Source of the DNA: Bacteroidota bacterium
GTDB taxonomy: Bacteria > Bacteroidota > Ignavibacteria > UBA10030 > UBA6906
Direction: 5' to 3'
NCBI GenBank assembly: GCA_017860555.1
Contig: JAGDMJ010000170.1
Span: forward strand, 1 to 7,098
Length of the DNA: 7,098 bases
A program made the position numbers and the translations under genes. The notes below the pieces were generated by a model. It was given only the letters and a program-made list of their open reading frames with translations, ran no database searches and was not told where the DNA came from. This document shows, piece after piece, positions 1 to 6,774 of this stretch; position 1 is the first letter of the stretch; every line of letters starts with the position of its first letter.

Positions 1-291
1 TTCGAGCATGTGCGGATCGAGTCCTGGAGATACCACTTCACCGGGCTGGATTCGCTCGCCTTCGCGCCTCAGAGAGCATACCGGAATGTTCTTCACGCCC
101 TCGAGAACATCGGAAAAGTCAGGCGGCTTTCAGACCCGAGGAACCAGGTCATCAAGTTGTTCTTCGACACGAAGTACATGGAGATCGCCGAACTCTTCGT
201 GAAGAGCCCCGACAAGACGGTGTACAACACCATCGCAAACATCGACCCTGCACACCTGAAGACGTACGAAGAATTCAGCCAGAAGGAATAG
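1..291 (+). CDS. C-terminal end of an unrecognised protein (5' truncated by window)
   Basis: Frame 1 is open from the first base to a TAG stop at 289-291, giving 96 residues and no visible start; the GTG at base 10 is probably internal because the frame continues upstream of it. The tail is rich in charged and aromatic residues (ESWRYHFTGLD, RNVLHALENIG, FFDTKYMEIAELFVKS), looks mainly helical, and has no membrane segment or cysteine motif. I do not recognise the family, so no function is given. The reading is supported by the intrinsic terminator about 40 bases after the stop and by the lack of any better frame on either strand. It is the only + strand gene here and converges on the TatD-radical SAM gene. 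Confidence 0.7.
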   Translation, partial: FEHVRIESWRYHFTGLDSLAFAPQRAYRNVLHALENIGKVRRLSDPRNQVIKLFFDTKYMEIAELFVKSPDKTVYNTIANIDPAHLKTYEEFSQKE

Positions 292-330
292 GCGCGTCCC
301 TGTCACGGCGCAGTTTCAAGGGAGGTGAGG

Positions 331-361
331 AAGAGAGCCCGACGTGTCGGGCTTTCTTTTT
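331..361 (+). terminator. Rho-independent terminator after the + strand gene
   Basis: The stem AGCCCGA (336-342) pairs with TCGGGCT (347-353) around a CGTG loop. Flanking AAGAG/TTCTT bases (331-335 with 354-358, including one G-T pair) extend the stem, and the downstream arm runs into a T-rich tract (TTTCTTTTT, 353-361). This is a standard intrinsic terminator for the gene ending at 291. Read on the minus strand the same hairpin is followed by CTCTCTTCC, a poorer tail, so it may only weakly stop transcription coming from the TatD-radical SAM gene, which ends about 90 bases away. Confidence 0.85.
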
Positions 362-451
362 GACCGGCCCGACACTGTCAGTGATCCAGGTGAAATCACG
401 ATTGGACGCATCGGGGTGGACATACCGATTTGTGAGACCTGACATCGCTTT

Positions 452-1855
452 CTAGAAAAACGGTCGTTGGTAGTACTCGGCACCGATCTCTTCTGCCATC
501 CGTCTGGCCTTTTCCTTGTCCACCTCTTCGAGATCCACCACCGTCATGATAACCCGCGGAAGGTTTTTGACCGCGTCCCGGGCGAACTCCAGCATCGCGG
601 CAAAGAATACCGTTCCGTTGATCCGCATGAGCCGGCCGTACTGGTCGGGATCCGTGGCGTTCAGGCTGATCGAGACGGCATCAATCAATCCGACGAGCTC
701 AGGAATGATGTTCCTCTTGTTGATGATGTTTCCGTGGCCGTCGGTGTTAAGGCGGGTTTTGCCGCCCTGCTCCTTCACCCATCGCGCGATCTGCTTCATC
801 TCTTCCAGCCGGATGGTGGGCTCTCCGTATCCGCAGAAAACGACCTCGTCAAAGCGTTTTGGGTCACCGATCTCCGCAATCACCTCTTCTGCCGTTGGCT
901 CCCTCTCGATTCGGAGATTGTTTCCTTTGATAACGGCCTGCCCCTTTCTGTCGCAGAAAACACAATCAGCGTTGCACCGTATCGTCAGGTTGATATAGAG
1001 AGAGTTCTTCAGTTTGTACGTAATCCGGGGCGCCCCCACGGATCCCAGGCGAAACAGGTGGAACACGCTGTAATTCGTCGCCCGTCCGATGTCTTCCACA
1101 CCAAGGTGCTGCAGCTCGGCTATGCGCTCTGCTATGAGTGGAAGAAATGACGGCTCATTGCGTTTTCCCCGGTGCGGGACCGGGGCAAGGTAGGGACTGT
1201 CCGTTTCCAGCAGGAGATGTTCGGGAGAAATCTCCGCCGCAACCGCTACGGCGTTGCCGCCTTTTTTGAATGTGACGATACCCGGGAGGGAGATAAAGAA
1301 GCCCATGCCGATCACCTTCCAGGCGGTAGCCACATCACCCGGGAAGCAATGGAAGACCCCTCGCGGGGCAACATGTCGATTGCCCTCCGGGACAGAGGCG
1401 GTCCGCTTCCCATCTTCTCGGGCAATTGCCTCCTGGACGATGCGCAGCGTCGGCTCCATAGCCTCCCTTGTGTGTATGACAATAGGAAGGTTACGGCGCC
1501 GGGCGAGGTCGATCTGGTCACGGAACACTGCCTCCTGCCGGTCGGGCGGAGAAAAATTGTAATGAAAATCCAGGCCGATCTCCCCGATGCCGACGACCTT
1601 GGGGTGGCGGCTGAGTTCCTCGATCTCCATCAGGGATTTATCATCCGCCTTGCTCGCTTCGTGCGGATGATAACCAACGCAGGCATAGACAGCCGGGTGT
1701 TTCTCGGCAAGCTCGATGGCCCTGCGACTGTCCTCAAGGTCCGTGCCTGGATTGATGATGTATTCCACCCCCGCGTTCAGGGCCCTATGGATGGTCTCGT
1801 TCCGGTCGGCATTGAAGGCATCGGCGGTGATATGTGCGTGGGTATCAATGTACAT
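452..1855 (-). CDS. TatD-family metal-dependent hydrolase fused to a radical SAM domain
   Basis: A 467-residue two-domain cytoplasmic protein with no signal peptide. Residues 1-272 are a complete TatD-type TIM-barrel hydrolase. The metal-site residues expected for the family are visible: H6 and H8 (THAH), E92 (GEIGLD), H128 (VIHTRE), H169 (FHCF) and D219 (ETDSPYLAP). Residues about 144-166 look like an extra loop before the FHCF strand. Residues about 277-467 are a short radical SAM domain with the cluster motif C294-x3-C298-x2-C301 and a glycine-rich CGYGEP (341-346) in the position that usually contacts SAM. It ends at YYQRPFF with no SPASM or other auxiliary-cluster extension. TatD proteins are known as 3'-5' exonucleases/DNases; the radical SAM half resembles the small family known to be encoded beside TatD genes, whose reaction is unknown. 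The ATG at 1855 fits the TatD N-terminus exactly (MYIDTHAH) but has no good Shine-Dalgarno sequence. A GTG at codon 273, in the linker, could be an internal start for the radical SAM half alone, but its spacing from the GGGA before it is poor. Domain calls are secure; the joint function is unknown. Confidence 0.95.
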   Translation of the reverse strand: MYIDTHAHITADAFNADRNETIHRALNAGVEYIINPGTDLEDSRRAIELAEKHPAVYACVGYHPHEASKADDKSLMEIEELSRHPKVVGIGEIGLDFHYNFSPPDRQEAVFRDQIDLARRRNLPIVIHTREAMEPTLRIVQEAIAREDGKRTASVPEGNRHVAPRGVFHCFPGDVATAWKVIGMGFFISLPGIVTFKKGGNAVAVAAEISPEHLLLETDSPYLAPVPHRGKRNEPSFLPLIAERIAELQHLGVEDIGRATNYSVFHLFRLGSVGAPRITYKLKNSLYINLTIRCNADCVFCDRKGQAVIKGNNLRIEREPTAEEVIAEIGDPKRFDEVVFCGYGEPTIRLEEMKQIARWVKEQGGKTRLNTDGHGNIINKRNIIPELVGLIDAVSISLNATDPDQYGRLMRINGTVFFAAMLEFARDAVKNLPRVIMTVVDLEEVDKEKARRMAEEIGAEYYQRPFF

Positions 1856-1863
1856 AAGAGCAA

Positions 1864-1905
1864 TAGTCAGTGGTCAGTAGTCAGCCGTCAGTAGTCAGCC
1901 GTCTG
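1864..1905. repeat. Six tandem heptanucleotide repeats, consensus YNGTCAG
   Basis: Six consecutive 7-base units are seen: TAGTCAG, TGGTCAG, TAGTCAG, CCGTCAG, TAGTCAG, CCGTCTG. On the minus strand this reads as repeated CTGACTA/CTGACGG. The array lies wholly in the gap between the receptor stop and the TatD-radical SAM start, ending 8 bases before that start codon. It resembles the short tandemly repeated heptamers scattered in intergenic DNA of several bacterial phyla. It is not inside a gene, so length change would not shift a reading frame, but it could alter the leader of the downstream gene. Confidence 0.85.
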
Positions 1906-1938
1906 TGGCAATACACAGGAGGGAAAGTCATGGTTACG

Positions 1939-4107
1939 CTAGAAACGCGTCTCAAGCGTCAGGACGAAGGTCCTGAGGGGGGCCATGTTGCCGATCAATT
2001 CAACGTAGTTATACCCCAGGATGTTGTTCACATTAAAAGTGGCGTTCAAAGGGAGCCCCATGGCTGAAAAATCCGCGCCAAACCGCAGATCGAAGACGTT
2101 GATCGGCACCACGACCTCTCCGTCCTTAATGATGCCCAACGTGACAAATTCCTGGTCTATCCGCTCGATTTTGCTCAGGTAGCGGTAGTCCACGCCGAGC
2201 GAAAGCATTCCAACGCGGCCCATGGTCGAGGCAACCACCATGTGCCTGTGGCGATACTTGAGGACATCGTTTGCCGTGATGTCCCTGGGATCAATATACG
2301 TGTAACTCAGGTTGAACGAAAGGGCCCTGCTGAAAAACTGGAGCTGAGAGGAAACCTCGAGTCCCCTGATCCGTGCCCTCGTCACGTTGCTGAACTGCCC
2401 TTGCCCAAATTGATTGAATCCCGTCTCGATAAGATCCCAGAAGTCATTCTGGAAGAACGCAAGATCGATCATTGCATTTTCGCCCAGGAGTTGATTCGCG
2501 CCCACTTCATAGGAGAGGCTGCGTTCGGGTTTCAACGTGGGGTTCGGGACGATCTTGAACCCGCCGATGTTCGTGCTGGTGAACGCTTCCGCGACCGTGG
2601 GCGAACGGAACCCTCTTCCCACCGAGGCACGAAATGCCGTGCCCGGGCCGGCCGCGTAGACCAGAGCGAGCTTCGGATTGAACTGCGAATGGGTCTGTAC
2701 AGAGTCAAGCGATTGAATGTCGAAACGGGCACCAAGGGTCAACGTCAGCGGTTCGAACAGGATGATTTCATCCTGGGCGTAGACGGCGCCGCCGCCGCCG
2801 TTATGGACCCCAAACAGCGTCGCATCGACGTGGTCGTAATTGCCTTCCACGCCGAATGCGAGAATGTGCCGGTCCGTCGGCGACCAGGACAATTGAGCCT
2901 CGCCTCGCAGCACATCGGATCTGGATATGTCGTAGCGGGTCCCGAGCTGGTCGGTAAACCTGTTCTTGAACCAGAGCGCGCGCGTCGTAAGGACGACACT
3001 GGGTGAGTACGTGTGAGTGTATATGGCGGTCGTGTAGAAGCGGGTCGAGTGAATCGTTTCTCCCTGGTAGACGTCCGGCGGCACAAGGGTATTGGAAAGA
3101 TCCTTCCAGTAGAGGAATGCCCCACGGTATTGGTTCAGGTAATTGGCGGTCACCGACAGGACATCGTCCGACGAGAGGCTGGCGTCTGCCCGCAACGCCA
3201 GGTTCGTACGTTTCTTCCAATCGTTCTGACGATGACTGTCATCGACCACGCGGGAACCATAGAAAGACAGCCCTACCGGCCCGATGTGCCTTGAGTAGGA
3301 AGCGGAAATGCCTCCCTGCAACCGGCTCCTGTCGCTCCATTCCCACTGGCTGAACCCCGGTTTCGCAAACAAGCCCCCGAACATCCTCACCCGCCCCTCA
3401 GGTTCATCCGGAACCCGGTGGGTGATCACGTTGATCACGCCTCCCAGGGCGCTGGATCCATAGAGAGCCGATGCCGCACCTTTCACAACCTCCACCCGTT
3501 CGATCTGGCCAGTGGGAATAGACTCGAAATTCAATTCGCCGGTATCACCGGTGAGCAACGGGATTCCGTCGATCAGCAGCAAGACCCTGCTTCCGGCCCC
3601 GCGGCTGTAGCCACTTGACCCCCGTACGTTCACCTGGTCGTACGTCATGTTCACGCCAGGAACATAACGCAAGACATCATCCACGGTAATTGCGTTGCGG
3701 TATGCCATGCCTGCCGCATCCATCACCGAAATACTCGAGGGCGACTCCTGCAGCGACTGTTCTCGCTTGCTTGCTGTCACGACGACCGGGTCGGTGGATA
3801 TCGCCACTGCCGTAAGCCGGACGTCCAGCGTGGTCAGCCCCCCGTCGGTGATCGCGACTCCGGAACGGAGCTCTCTCTTGTATCCCACCAGGGCAAACGA
3901 AACCGTGTGGGTGCCCGGCCGAATCCCTGAGATCAGGAATTTGCCATCGATATCAGTTGCTGCTCCCCGCAGCGTGCCCTGCACAATGACGTTCACCCCG
4001 GGCAGAGCCTCCTCGGAACGAGCATCAACAACGTGCCCCGTGAGCGCTCCGGTCTGCGCCACCGCAGTTGTCACCGAGAAAATCCAGATGATAACGAGTG
4101 CTTTCAT
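1939..4107 (-). CDS. TonB-dependent outer-membrane receptor with N-terminal carboxypeptidase-regulatory-like domain
   Basis: A 722-residue outer-membrane receptor for active uptake driven by the TonB-ExbB-ExbD complex. Residues 1-17 form a signal peptide with likely cleavage after AVA. Residues 20-100 are a carboxypeptidase-regulatory-like beta domain (TGHVVDARSEEALPGVNV, TDIDGKF, SFALVGYKRE), a common extension in Bacteroidota-type receptors. A TonB-box-like PVVVTASKR lies at 107-115. The plug covers about 115-232, with the typical VNVRG (159-163), VLLLIDGIPL (175-184), QIERVEVVKGAASALYGSSA (201-220) and GGVINVIT (222-229). The remainder is the beta-barrel, ending in an aromatic residue (LETRF), as expected for outer-membrane assembly. 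Length and domain order are normal and no frameshift is seen. The ATG shares one base with the stop of the lipoprotein gene upstream and has no Shine-Dalgarno sequence, so translation is probably coupled. The substrate (iron chelate, cobamide, sugar or peptide) cannot be told from this sequence. Confidence 0.95.
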   Translation of the reverse strand: MKALVIIWIFSVTTAVAQTGALTGHVVDARSEEALPGVNVIVQGTLRGAATDIDGKFLISGIRPGTHTVSFALVGYKRELRSGVAITDGGLTTLDVRLTAVAISTDPVVVTASKREQSLQESPSSISVMDAAGMAYRNAITVDDVLRYVPGVNMTYDQVNVRGSSGYSRGAGSRVLLLIDGIPLLTGDTGELNFESIPTGQIERVEVVKGAASALYGSSALGGVINVITHRVPDEPEGRVRMFGGLFAKPGFSQWEWSDRSRLQGGISASYSRHIGPVGLSFYGSRVVDDSHRQNDWKKRTNLALRADASLSSDDVLSVTANYLNQYRGAFLYWKDLSNTLVPPDVYQGETIHSTRFYTTAIYTHTYSPSVVLTTRALWFKNRFTDQLGTRYDISRSDVLRGEAQLSWSPTDRHILAFGVEGNYDHVDATLFGVHNGGGGAVYAQDEIILFEPLTLTLGARFDIQSLDSVQTHSQFNPKLALVYAAGPGTAFRASVGRGFRSPTVAEAFTSTNIGGFKIVPNPTLKPERSLSYEVGANQLLGENAMIDLAFFQNDFWDLIETGFNQFGQGQFSNVTRARIRGLEVSSQLQFFSRALSFNLSYTYIDPRDITANDVLKYRHRHMVVASTMGRVGMLSLGVDYRYLSKIERIDQEFVTLGIIKDGEVVVPINVFDLRFGADFSAMGLPLNATFNVNNILGYNYVELIGNMAPLRTFVLTLETRF

Positions 4108-4109
4108 CA
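4105..4109 (-). promoter_or_regulatory. TGATG stop-start overlap (translational coupling site)
   Basis: On the minus strand the lipoprotein stop TGA (4109-4107) and the receptor start ATG (4107-4105) share one A. The 20 or so bases before it (CCGCCGCAGCCATTC) contain no purine-rich ribosome binding site. Ribosomes ending the lipoprotein would most simply re-initiate here, fixing the ratio of the two proteins. Confidence 0.75.
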
Positions 4110-4622
4110 GAATGGCTGCGGCGGTAGATTTCTAAAATCGACGTTGATATCAACATGCATCAGCGTATCATCCGCCGGAACCTGGATGGATGACGGGATG
4201 GCAGGATCGGTGTCAAGGTCATATTGCCCCACCGCACGCCAGTCCACTGTGACCAGGGGTCCGAACTGCTGTGCAACGACAACGTATTTGTATTGCCCTC
4301 CGGGTGCCGGAACAAAGTAGCGGGTGGTATCGACATTGAACGGAAGGTTGGCTCCCCCCAAAGGGGGATAGATGATCGCCGTTCCCGACAGCACTTCCGT
4401 GACAATATTGCCCGGGGGAAAATTCTTGAACGCAACGATACGAAGGTCGATGAGACTGTCGGCGGGGGGCCAATTTCGATAGGTAATAGTCCCGGCAAAA
4501 CCGCTGGCCCCGGGGGTTGCCGCGGCAGACCCCTCCGGCGGCGCCTGAATTCCCTCATTACAACTTGAAAAGAGGAACGCACCAAGAACTACCACCGGAA
4601 AAACCTGGAAAACTCGAGTCAT
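4107..4622 (-). CDS. Predicted lipoprotein of unknown function, coupled to the TonB receptor
   Basis: A 171-residue protein with a hydrophobic N-terminal segment (VFQVFPVVVLGAFLF, residues 4-18) followed by SSC, making C21 the likely lipidated residue; the phenylalanine at -3 is less usual than leucine but acceptable. A low-complexity Pro/Ala/Gly linker (about 25-42) leads into a probable beta-sandwich of alternating hydrophobic strands: FAGTITYRNWP, LIDLRIVAFKNFP, TRYFVPAPG, YKYVVVAQQFG and HVDINVDFRNLP. It has no cysteine after C21 and no catalytic motif I recognise. It would sit in the outer membrane, facing the periplasm or the surface. It precedes the receptor with a one-base overlap, which suggests a partner lipoprotein for substrate capture or receptor assembly; this is inference. 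It is far too short for SusD and shows no recognisable heme-binding motif. The Met start is favoured because it gives a well-formed signal sequence; only a weak AGG lies 11 bases upstream. Confidence 0.85.
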   Translation of the reverse strand: MTRVFQVFPVVVLGAFLFSSCNEGIQAPPEGSAAATPGASGFAGTITYRNWPPADSLIDLRIVAFKNFPPGNIVTEVLSGTAIIYPPLGGANLPFNVDTTRYFVPAPGGQYKYVVVAQQFGPLVTVDWRAVGQYDLDTDPAIPSSIQVPADDTLMHVDINVDFRNLPPQPF

Positions 4623-4634
4623 AAAGAACTGTGC

Positions 4635-4651
4635 CTGACACTGTGTGACAG
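4635..4651. repeat. Small imperfect hairpin between metG and the lipoprotein gene
   Basis: CTGACAC (4635-4641) and GTGACAG (4645-4651) form an inverted repeat with a TGT loop and one A-A mismatch. An overlapping short palindrome, GTG-CCTGA-CAC, spans 4631-4641. There is no T-run on either side, so this is not a convincing terminator. It lies 13-29 bases before the lipoprotein start and could be an operator, an mRNA leader hairpin or an interspersed repeat copy. No strong -35/-10 promoter pair was found in this 79-base gap (4623-4701), although it is the natural place for one. Confidence 0.5.
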
Positions 4652-4701
4652 ACTTTCACGGCATGGAAAACAGATCGAATGCCGGCCGGAGTTCGCCCAC
4701 G

Positions 4702-6768
4702 CTATTTCACAACGCTTCCACTCTGTATCTCCGCCGACGGCGTGATGAACACCAATTTCCCGGATGAATCGGAGGCGGCAAGGAGCATCCCCTGGGATTC
4801 CTGCCCCATCAGCTTTGCCGGCTGGAGGTTGTACACAACAACAATGGATTTCCCGATCAGTTCCTCGGGTTTGTAATGCTGTGCGATGCCGGCCACCACC
4901 TGGCGTCGTTCCCCACCGATTTCCACCTGGAGCTTCAGCAGCTTCTGGGATTTCGGCACGTTCTCGGCCTCAACCACTCTGGCCACGCGCAGGTCAATTC
5001 TTTTGAAGTCCTCCATCGTGACACTTTGCTTTGCCGGTTCAGCAGGCGGAGGTGGGGAAAGTGGCTGGGTGAGGTTCCTCAACTCTGCATCAATAACATC
5101 ATCCTCGATCTTGGTGAACAGGATCTCCGGCGTCCCGAGTCGGTGGCCGGATGGAATCCCTGTTCCGGCGGCATCATCCCACGATTGCCTGGCGGCCTCC
5201 CCGGGGAGATTGAGCATCTTCCAGATCTTCTCGCTGGAGGAGGGGATCACCGGCGAGGCGAGAATTGCCAGGGCGCGGGCTACCCGGAGGCTGGTGTTGA
5301 TCGTGGTGCCACACCGGTCAATGTCGGCCTTCGCCGTTTTCCATGGCTCGCTGTCGTTGAAGTACTTGTTGGCCGCCCGTGCGAGGTTCATGATCTCCAG
5401 GACGCCTTCACGGAAATGGTACTGCTCGAATCGATCACCCACCAGGCCGGGAGTCCTGGAGAGTATCTCATCCATCTCCCGGTCGAGCCGGTCGAGCTCT
5501 TTTCGTTCCGGCACGACCCCCTTAAAGGTCCGCCCGGCAAATGCCAGTGTACGATTGACGAAATTGCCGAGGATGTCCGCAAGCTCATTGTTTGTCCTGG
5601 CCTGGAAATCCTTCCAGGTGAAGTCCGAATCGCGATACTCCGGCAACGCGACGGCGATGTAGTACCGGAGCGGATCGGCCGGATAGCGGGTGAGAATGTC
5701 TTTGACGTCAATGCCCCATCCCCGGCTCTTCGAGAACTTCTCTCCTTCGAAGTTCAGAAACTCGTTGGCCGGCACGTTGGCGGGAAGCACATACTTCTCC
5801 GTGCGCTCTCCGTCGTTCCACGCCATGAGCATGGCAGGGAAAACAATGCAGTGGAAGACGACATTATCCTTGCCGATGAATGCGACATACTTCGTATCCT
5901 TGTCCAGCCAGAACTTCCTCCATGCGTCAGGTTTTCCGATCCGCTCCGACCACTCCCTCGACGAGGAAATGTAGCCGAGCACCGCGTCGAACCAGACGTA
6001 GATGACTTTATTCTCATATCCCGGGAGCGGGACTTTCACACCCCAATCGAGGTCCCTTGTTACCGCCCGGTCCTGGAGGCCGTCTTTGAACCAACCGCGG
6101 CAGTACTGGAGAACATTCTCCTTCCAGCCATCCCGCTCATCGGCTTCCCGCACATACTGCTCGAGTCGTGCCTGATAGTCCCCGAGAGGAAAGTACCAAT
6201 GCGATGTTTCGCGAACGACGGGCGTGCGTCCCGTGATCTTGCTGCGCGGATTGATGAGCTCCATCGGATTCAGATACGTGCCGCACTTTTCGCACTGATC
6301 CCCGCGCGCGTCCGGATTCGCGCAGACCGGACAGGTTCCTTCCACATAACGGTCCGGAAGGAACATATTTGCCTGGTCGTCATAGAACTGCTTCTCCTTT
6401 TTTTCCTTGAGAATCCCACGTCGATGAAATTCAAGGAGGAACTCCTGCGCCGTCCGGTGATGCAGCGGCAGGCTGGTACGGGAATAATTGTCGAAACTCA
6501 TCCCGAATTGTTCGAAGGCGGCCTTGTTCATCTCGTGGTAGCGGTCCACGACCACCTGCGGCGAGACTCCTTCTTTGTCCGCCGAGAGTGTGATCGGGAC
6601 ACCGTGTTCGTCGGAGCCGCAAATAAACACGACCTCGCGCCCCCGCAGCCGCTGAAACCGCACATAGATATCCGACGGAAGGTAGGCCCCGGCGAGATGG
6701 CCAAGATGGATCGGCCCGTTGGCATACGGGAGAGCCGCGGTAACGAGAATGCGCTGGGCATTAATCAT
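4702..6768 (-). CDS. metG: Methionine--tRNA ligase with C-terminal tRNA-binding domain
   Basis: Cytoplasmic class I synthetase that charges tRNA-Met, for both initiation and elongation, using methionine and ATP. The 688 residues match the usual length of the dimeric, E. coli-like form (about 677). The N-terminal Rossmann fold carries the HIGH-type signature HLGH (21-24). The connective domain binds zinc through four cysteines, C146-x2-C149 and C159-x2-C162, with the same spacing as the E. coli enzyme. WFDA (259-262) belongs to the methionine/adenylate site region, and the KMSKS loop appears as KFSKS (344-348). A helical anticodon-binding domain follows (about 385-555). After a proline-rich linker (SPPPPAEP, 571-578), residues about 582-688 form the EMAPII/Trbp111-type OB-fold (DFKRIDLRVARVVEAENVP, QVVAGIAQHY, LMGQESQGMLLAA) that adds tRNA binding and dimerisation. 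The ATG lies 6 bases after the holB stop, with a weak GGAA inside the end of holB as the only possible ribosome binding site. All key residues are present. Confidence 0.98.
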   Translation of the reverse strand: MINAQRILVTAALPYANGPIHLGHLAGAYLPSDIYVRFQRLRGREVVFICGSDEHGVPITLSADKEGVSPQVVVDRYHEMNKAAFEQFGMSFDNYSRTSLPLHHRTAQEFLLEFHRRGILKEKKEKQFYDDQANMFLPDRYVEGTCPVCANPDARGDQCEKCGTYLNPMELINPRSKITGRTPVVRETSHWYFPLGDYQARLEQYVREADERDGWKENVLQYCRGWFKDGLQDRAVTRDLDWGVKVPLPGYENKVIYVWFDAVLGYISSSREWSERIGKPDAWRKFWLDKDTKYVAFIGKDNVVFHCIVFPAMLMAWNDGERTEKYVLPANVPANEFLNFEGEKFSKSRGWGIDVKDILTRYPADPLRYYIAVALPEYRDSDFTWKDFQARTNNELADILGNFVNRTLAFAGRTFKGVVPERKELDRLDREMDEILSRTPGLVGDRFEQYHFREGVLEIMNLARAANKYFNDSEPWKTAKADIDRCGTTINTSLRVARALAILASPVIPSSSEKIWKMLNLPGEAARQSWDDAAGTGIPSGHRLGTPEILFTKIEDDVIDAELRNLTQPLSPPPPAEPAKQSVTMEDFKRIDLRVARVVEAENVPKSQKLLKLQVEIGGERRQVVAGIAQHYKPEELIGKSIVVVYNLQPAKLMGQESQGMLLAASDSSGKLVFITPSAEIQSGSVVK

Positions 6769-6774
6769 GGTTGT

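Noticed and set aside
381..399. GTGAT/ATCAC inverted repeat as a terminator for the TatD-radical SAM gene
   Set aside because: Only 5 base pairs around a 9-base loop and no T-run on the minus-strand exit side.
1037..1039. GTG at codon 273 as a separate start for a standalone radical SAM protein
   Set aside because: The frame is continuous with TatD, the only purine-rich stretch (GGGA) is too close to the GTG, and no stop separates the domains; fusion is the simpler reading.
467..1150. 227-residue open frame on the + strand, and the 240-residue frame at 1172-1894
   Set aside because: Both lie antisense to the TatD-radical SAM gene, whose every catalytic motif is intact. Their translations show no family pattern and arise from the lack of stops in GC-rich antisense codons.
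1856..1938. A promoter for the TatD-radical SAM gene (TTGCCA as a -35 element)
   Set aside because: No -10-like hexamer lies about 17 bases downstream of it, and the region is taken up by the heptamer repeats.
2242..3006. 254-residue + strand open frame inside the TonB receptor gene
   Set aside because: Antisense to a continuous beta-barrel coding region; the translation is arginine- and glutamate-rich without recognisable domains, as expected of a shadow frame.
4682..4689. CCGGCCGG palindrome just after metG as a regulatory site or terminator
   Set aside because: An 8-base self-complementary run without a loop or T-tract is expected by chance in DNA of this GC content.
4886..5662. 258-residue + strand open frame opposite metG
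   Set aside because: Antisense to the anticodon-binding and C-terminal domains of metG; serine/arginine-rich shadow translation with no start context.
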